The notes under the pieces: model-generated | Databases searched by the model: none | Told to the model about the DNA's origin: nothing | What the model saw: only the letters and a program-made list of their open reading frames with translations | In this document: positions 60,699-64,000 of the stretch, in pieces | Numbering within the stretch: position 1 is the first letter of the stretch | Layout of the letters: each line of letters starts with the position of its first letter | Source: an uncultured Bacteroidia bacterium | GTDB taxonomy: Bacteria; Bacteroidota; Bacteroidia; Bacteroidales; UBA932 | Reading direction: 5' to 3' | Assembly: GCA_902784435.1 (NCBI GenBank) | Contig: CACZUR010000020.1 | Span: forward strand, 1-64,000 | Length of the DNA stretch: 64,000 nucleotides | Position numbers and translations under genes: made by a program

Positions 60699-62993
60699 CT
60701 ATTCGGCCGGTGCCAGGACATTGTGCACGGGCCAGTTCTGCGCCTTTTTGAGCGTAAACGGAACGGTGCAACGGATGTCGGCCACGGAGGCGCCGAAGTG
60801 CACGCCGTATTTGCCGGCGGCGGCTTCCCAGGCGCTGGCTGCCTCATTGAAGGAAGCCAGTTCGTAGGCGCTCACCTTCAGGGTCAGGGTCTGGCTTTCG
60901 CCGGGAGCGAGTTCGCGGGTCTTGCCGAAGGCCTTGAGCTCGCAGGCGGGTTTCTCCAGGCCGCCGGCGGGGGCGCTCACGTACAGTTCCACCACTTCCT
61001 TACCGGCCACCTTGCCGGTGTTGGTTACGGTGACGGAAGCCTCGAAACCGTCGGCCACAGCCTTTACCACGGGTTTGGTGTAAGCGAAGCTGGTGTAGCT
61101 GAGGCCGAAGCCGAAGGGATAGGAAACCGCTACGTCGCGGGTGACGAAATGACGGTAGCCCACCCAGATGCCCTCTTCGTAGCGGGTGTAGTCCACATCC
61201 TTCTGCGGCTGGCGGGGACCCCAGGAGAAGCCGCGGGAAGACGAAGCATTATAATTATAAGGGAAGTTGGCGCTGGACGGATGGTCCATGAAATTCACGG
61301 GGAAGGTCATGGGCAGTTTGCCGGAGGGGTTCACCTTGCCGACGAGGACATCGGCCACGGCGTTGGCACCTTCCTGACCCGGGCTCCAGGGCAGGACGAT
61401 GGCATCTACCAGATTCTTCCAGGAGTTGGTCTCGATGACGCCGCCCACGTTCAGGATCACCACCACTTTCTTGCCGGCGGCATGATAGCTGGCGCTCACG
61501 TTCTGCAGGAGTTCACGCTCCACGGCGGTGAGTTCGAAGTCGTCCATCATCTTGCGGTCTGCGCCTTCACCGGCATTGCGGCCCAGGACCACGACGGCCA
61601 CGTCGTTGGCCTTGGCTTCGCTGGCAATGGCATCGGCAGGGATGGCTACCTCGGCCAGCTTGCGGCTGAAGAACCAGGAGAAGCCGCTGTTGTTGAGACC
61701 GCGCTGGGCTTTGTCGTAGGCCTTGTAGGCGGTGTAGTAGTCCACCAGGCTCTGGTCCAGGGTGAAGCCGGCATTCTTCATACCGTCCACCATGTTCACC
61801 ACATAGGCCTTGTTCACGTCGCCGGAACCGGTGCCGCCGGCCACGAAGTCGATGGAGGAAATACCGTAGAGGGCCACTTTTTCGTTGCCTTTCAGCGGAA
61901 GGACCTTTTCATTGCGCAGCAGGACGATGGACTCGCCGGCAGCCTTGCGGGCCACGGCGGCATGTGCCTTCAGGTCCGGTTTGTTGGAGAACTTGTAGCC
62001 TTTGAAGCGGGGGGTGCGGACGATGTAGGTGAGCATATTGCGCACGTTGCGGTCCAGTTCTTCCTGGCTGATGGTGCCGTCCTGGACGCCCGCGATGATG
62101 CGGTCAATCTCGTTCTGGTTGCCGGGCTCCATGAGGTCGTTGCCGGCCTTGGCGCTCTTGACAGTACCGGCCTTGTTGCCCCAGTCCGTCATCACGATGC
62201 CTTTGAAGCCCCATTCGTCGCGGAGAACGGTGGTAAGCAGGCCTTCGCTCTGCTGGGTATAGTCACCGTTGAGTTTGTTATAGGAGCTCATCACCGTCCA
62301 GGGATCGGACTCCTTCACGGCAATCTCAAAATTCTTGAGGTAGATCTCGCGGAGAGCGCGCTGGGAGATGATGGCATTGTCCTCGTTGCGGTTGGTCTCC
62401 TGGTTGTTGGCGGCGTAGTGCTTGATGGATGTGCCCACTCCGTTGCTCTGGATACCGCGCACATAGGCGGCGGCCATCTTGCCGGACAGGAGCGGATCTT
62501 CGGAGAAATACTCGAAGTTACGGCCGCACAGCGGATTGCGGTGAATGTTCATACCGGGGGCCAGGAGTACGTCTACGCCGTATTCCAGCACCTCGTTGCC
62601 CATGGCCCGGGTTACGTCTTCTACCAGGGACAGGTCCCAGGAACTGGCCAGCAGCGTTCCCACCGGGAAACCGGTGCAGTAATAAGTGTTGGCATCTCCC
62701 TGGCGGGTGGGCTGGATACGCAGGCCTGCAGGACCATCGGCCAGGACCGTCATGGGAATGCCCAGCCGCTCGATGGGACGGGTATTTCCGGCTGCGCCGG
62801 GCACGTTGGCCGATACGCCGGAGGTGACACCGTTCACGATGGCGGCACGGGCGCCACCCACCAGCAGGGTGGCTTTCTCCTGCAGGGTCATGGACCTCAG
62901 GACTTCGTCGATGTTGTTTTCGTTGAGCCGGGGCTGGGCAAAAGCGGCGACGGCCATGCCCAGGGCAGCCAAGGTCAAAAGGACTTTTTTCAT
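60699..62993 (-). CDS. GH3 beta-glycosidase, exported
   Basis: The 764-residue protein has a signal peptide (MKKVLLTLAALGMAVAAFAQ). The GH3 N-terminal barrel has [36 protein letters not shown] and GIVMTDWGNKAGTV with the nucleophile Asp. The alpha/beta sandwich and the FN3-like end (GFGLSYTSFAY, VTVTNTGKVAGKEVVELYV) are complete. It is probably a beta-glucosidase or beta-xylosidase acting in the periplasm. A different GH3 paralogue lies divergently upstream. Confidence 0.93.
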   Translation of the reverse strand: MKKVLLTLAALGMAVAAFAQPRLNENNIDEVLRSMTLQEKATLLVGGARAAIVNGVTSGVSANVPGAAGNTRPIERLGIPMTVLADGPAGLRIQPTRQGDANTYYCTGFPVGTLLASSWDLSLVEDVTRAMGNEVLEYGVDVLLAPGMNIHRNPLCGRNFEYFSEDPLLSGKMAAAYVRGIQSNGVGTSIKHYAANNQETNRNEDNAIISQRALREIYLKNFEIAVKESDPWTVMSSYNKLNGDYTQQSEGLLTTVLRDEWGFKGIVMTDWGNKAGTVKSAKAGNDLMEPGNQNEIDRIIAGVQDGTISQEELDRNVRNMLTYIVRTPRFKGYKFSNKPDLKAHAAVARKAAGESIVLLRNEKVLPLKGNEKVALYGISSIDFVAGGTGSGDVNKAYVVNMVDGMKNAGFTLDQSLVDYYTAYKAYDKAQRGLNNSGFSWFFSRKLAEVAIPADAIASEAKANDVAVVVLGRNAGEGADRKMMDDFELTAVERELLQNVSASYHAAGKKVVVILNVGGVIETNSWKNLVDAIVLPWSPGQEGANAVADVLVGKVNPSGKLPMTFPVNFMDHPSSANFPYNYNASSSRGFSWGPRQPQKDVDYTRYEEGIWVGYRHFVTRDVAVSYPFGFGLSYTSFAYTKPVVKAVADGFEASVTVTNTGKVAGKEVVELYVSAPAGGLEKPACELKAFGKTRELAPGESQTLTLKVSAYELASFNEAASAWEAAAGKYGVHFGASVADIRCTVPFTLKKAQNWPVHNVLAPAE

Positions 62994-63023
62994 ATAAATG
63001 GTATTAGATGTGTTGCAGTTATG

Positions 63024-63031
63024 CAAATGTA
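63024..63031 (-). promoter_or_regulatory. -7 box of the minus-strand GH3 gene
   Basis: The minus strand reads TACATTTG, 30 nt before the start codon. No TTTG is present at -33. Confidence 0.4.
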
Positions 63032-63116
63032 GTCTTTTTCCGGGGCCCGCGGTTTGTCTGTGCATTCAAATTATTGCACAAATGTTAAATGCCTGTAAAA
63101 ACTGAACGTTTTTGCC

Positions 63117-63124
63117 TATCTTTG
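63117..63124 (+). promoter_or_regulatory. -7 box of the plus-strand GH3 gene
   Basis: TATCTTTG lies 44 nt before the ATG at 63169. No TTTG is present at -33. Confidence 0.4.
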
Positions 63125-63168
63125 CCTTGCTTGAGCAAAGAGCGAATTTGTTTAACCACATTATATTT

Positions 63169-64000
63169 ATGAAAAGATTACTCCTCATTCCCGCCGCCCT
63201 GCTGTCCCTTATCGCCTGCAACAACGCAGACCCGCAGCTGGGCAAGGCTTCCATCGACCAGGTGCTCAAGGCCATGACGCTGGAAGAAAAGGCCCACTTC
63301 GTGATCGGCATGGGCATGGCCGGCAGTGACGGCAACTCCGCCGTCGTGGGCGCCACCCAGGACATTGTTCCGGGAGCCGCCGGCACCACCTACCCCATCC
63401 CCCGCCTGGGCATTCCCAGCATCGTCCTGGCCGACGGTCCTGCCGGGCTGCGCATCAACCCCACCCGTCCGGACGACCCCAACACCTACTACTGCACGCA
63501 CTTCCCTATCGGCACCCTCCTTTCCAGCACCTGGAACCAGGAACTGGTAGAGAGCGTGGGCACCGCCATGGGTGAGGAAGTACACGAATACGGGGCCGAC
63601 GTCTACCTGGCCCCCGCCCTCAACATCCACCGGCATCCGCTGAACGGCCGCAACTTCGAGTACTACTCCGAAGACCCCGTGGTGGCCGGTAAAACTGCCG
63701 CTGCCTACGTGAGGGGCGTCCAGAAGAACGATGTGGGCACCTCCGTCAAGCACTTCGCCTACAACAACCAGGAGACCAACCGCACCGGCAACAACGCCGT
63801 CATCAGCCCCCGCGCCCAGCGTGAAATCTACCTCAAGGGCTTCGAAATCACCGTGAAAGAGGCCGATCCCTGGACCATCATGAGCTCCTACAACAAGATC
63901 AATGGCACCTATACTTCCCAGAGCAAAGACCTCATCACCACCGTCCTCCGGGACGAATGGGGCTTCAAGGGCCTCGTGATGACCGACTGGTTCGGCGGCG
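63169..64000 (+). CDS. GH3 beta-glycosidase lipoprotein (partial, runs off the window)
   Basis: The first 277 residues are present. The lipoprotein signal is [16 protein letters not shown], then Cys. The GH3 barrel follows: [56 protein letters not shown], and [10 protein letters not shown] at the very edge with the nucleophile Asp. It is clearly paralogous to the divergent GH3 gene but is lipid-anchored rather than free, so the pair may work in different places. Confidence 0.92.
   Translation, partial: MKRLLLIPAALLSLIACNNADPQLGKASIDQVLKAMTLEEKAHFVIGMGMAGSDGNSAVVGATQDIVPGAAGTTYPIPRLGIPSIVLADGPAGLRINPTRPDDPNTYYCTHFPIGTLLSSTWNQELVESVGTAMGEEVHEYGADVYLAPALNIHRHPLNGRNFEYYSEDPVVAGKTAAAYVRGVQKNDVGTSVKHFAYNNQETNRTGNNAVISPRAQREIYLKGFEITVKEADPWTIMSSYNKINGTYTSQSKDLITTVLRDEWGFKGLVMTDWFGG

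Overview
The window comes from a Bacteroidota genome, most likely a high-GC gut or rumen member of the Bacteroidales. The evidence is a SusC/SusD pair, a FISUMP-domain lipoprotein, phosphate-selective-type and DUF-type porins, the Bacteroidetes promoter form TTTG-N20-TAnnTTTG before many genes, and no visible Shine-Dalgarno sites. No tRNA, rRNA, CRISPR array, transposase or integrase was seen.

Left part (1-13.3 kb): the tail of a Fic-like protein, a zinc-ribbon protein, a DUF362 lipoprotein, a PPC/DUF296 protein, Hsp20, a CE1-type esterase, a TPR histidine kinase abutting a GH5 cellulase, a DUF5715 protein, a porin with aspartate ammonia-lyase (aspA), a DUF1963 protein and a PspC-PadR-PspC operon. 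Middle part (13.3-28.8 kb): class I fumarase, a repeat-rich accessory stretch, a large porin with a lytic transglycosylase, an M13 peptidase with an FtsX-type permease, two membrane transporters, a TPR protein, an rRNA methyltransferase operon and a NUDIX hydrolase.

Right part (28.8-60.6 kb): one large and apparently complete pectin-utilisation locus. Secreted enzymes (GH28, a CE12-CE8 fusion, GH105, PL1, a second CE8, GH43 and an SGNH esterase) cut homogalacturonan and side groups. A SusC with a C-terminal OmpA domain, SusD and a repeat-containing surface lipoprotein handle the oligosaccharides. An ExuT-like MFS carrier with UxaC, UxaB and UxaA converts saturated galacturonate to 2-keto-3-deoxygluconate (KDG). 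KduI, an orphan PTS EIIC-GAT-type carrier and KduD convert the unsaturated uronate to KDG. KdgK and KdgA convert KDG to pyruvate and triose phosphate. A LacI-family repressor is encoded with kdgK-kdgA. Its probable operator, CAAACGTTTG, lies in its own promoter, in the GH28 promoter and in the kduD promoter, so the locus looks like one regulon. Two divergent GH3 glycosidases close the window.

The strongest unexplained signal is a set of palindromic elements that sit in frame inside at least six unrelated coding sequences (RNA methyltransferase, GH43, MFS carrier, uxaA, GH105, GH28). Their cores are shared between genes. Other items worth a second look are the SusC-OmpA fusion, a KduI with a signal peptide beside an orphan EIIC, a 34-nt deletion that frameshifts the surface lipoprotein, a duplicated 37-bp promoter block, and three families of intergenic repeats.
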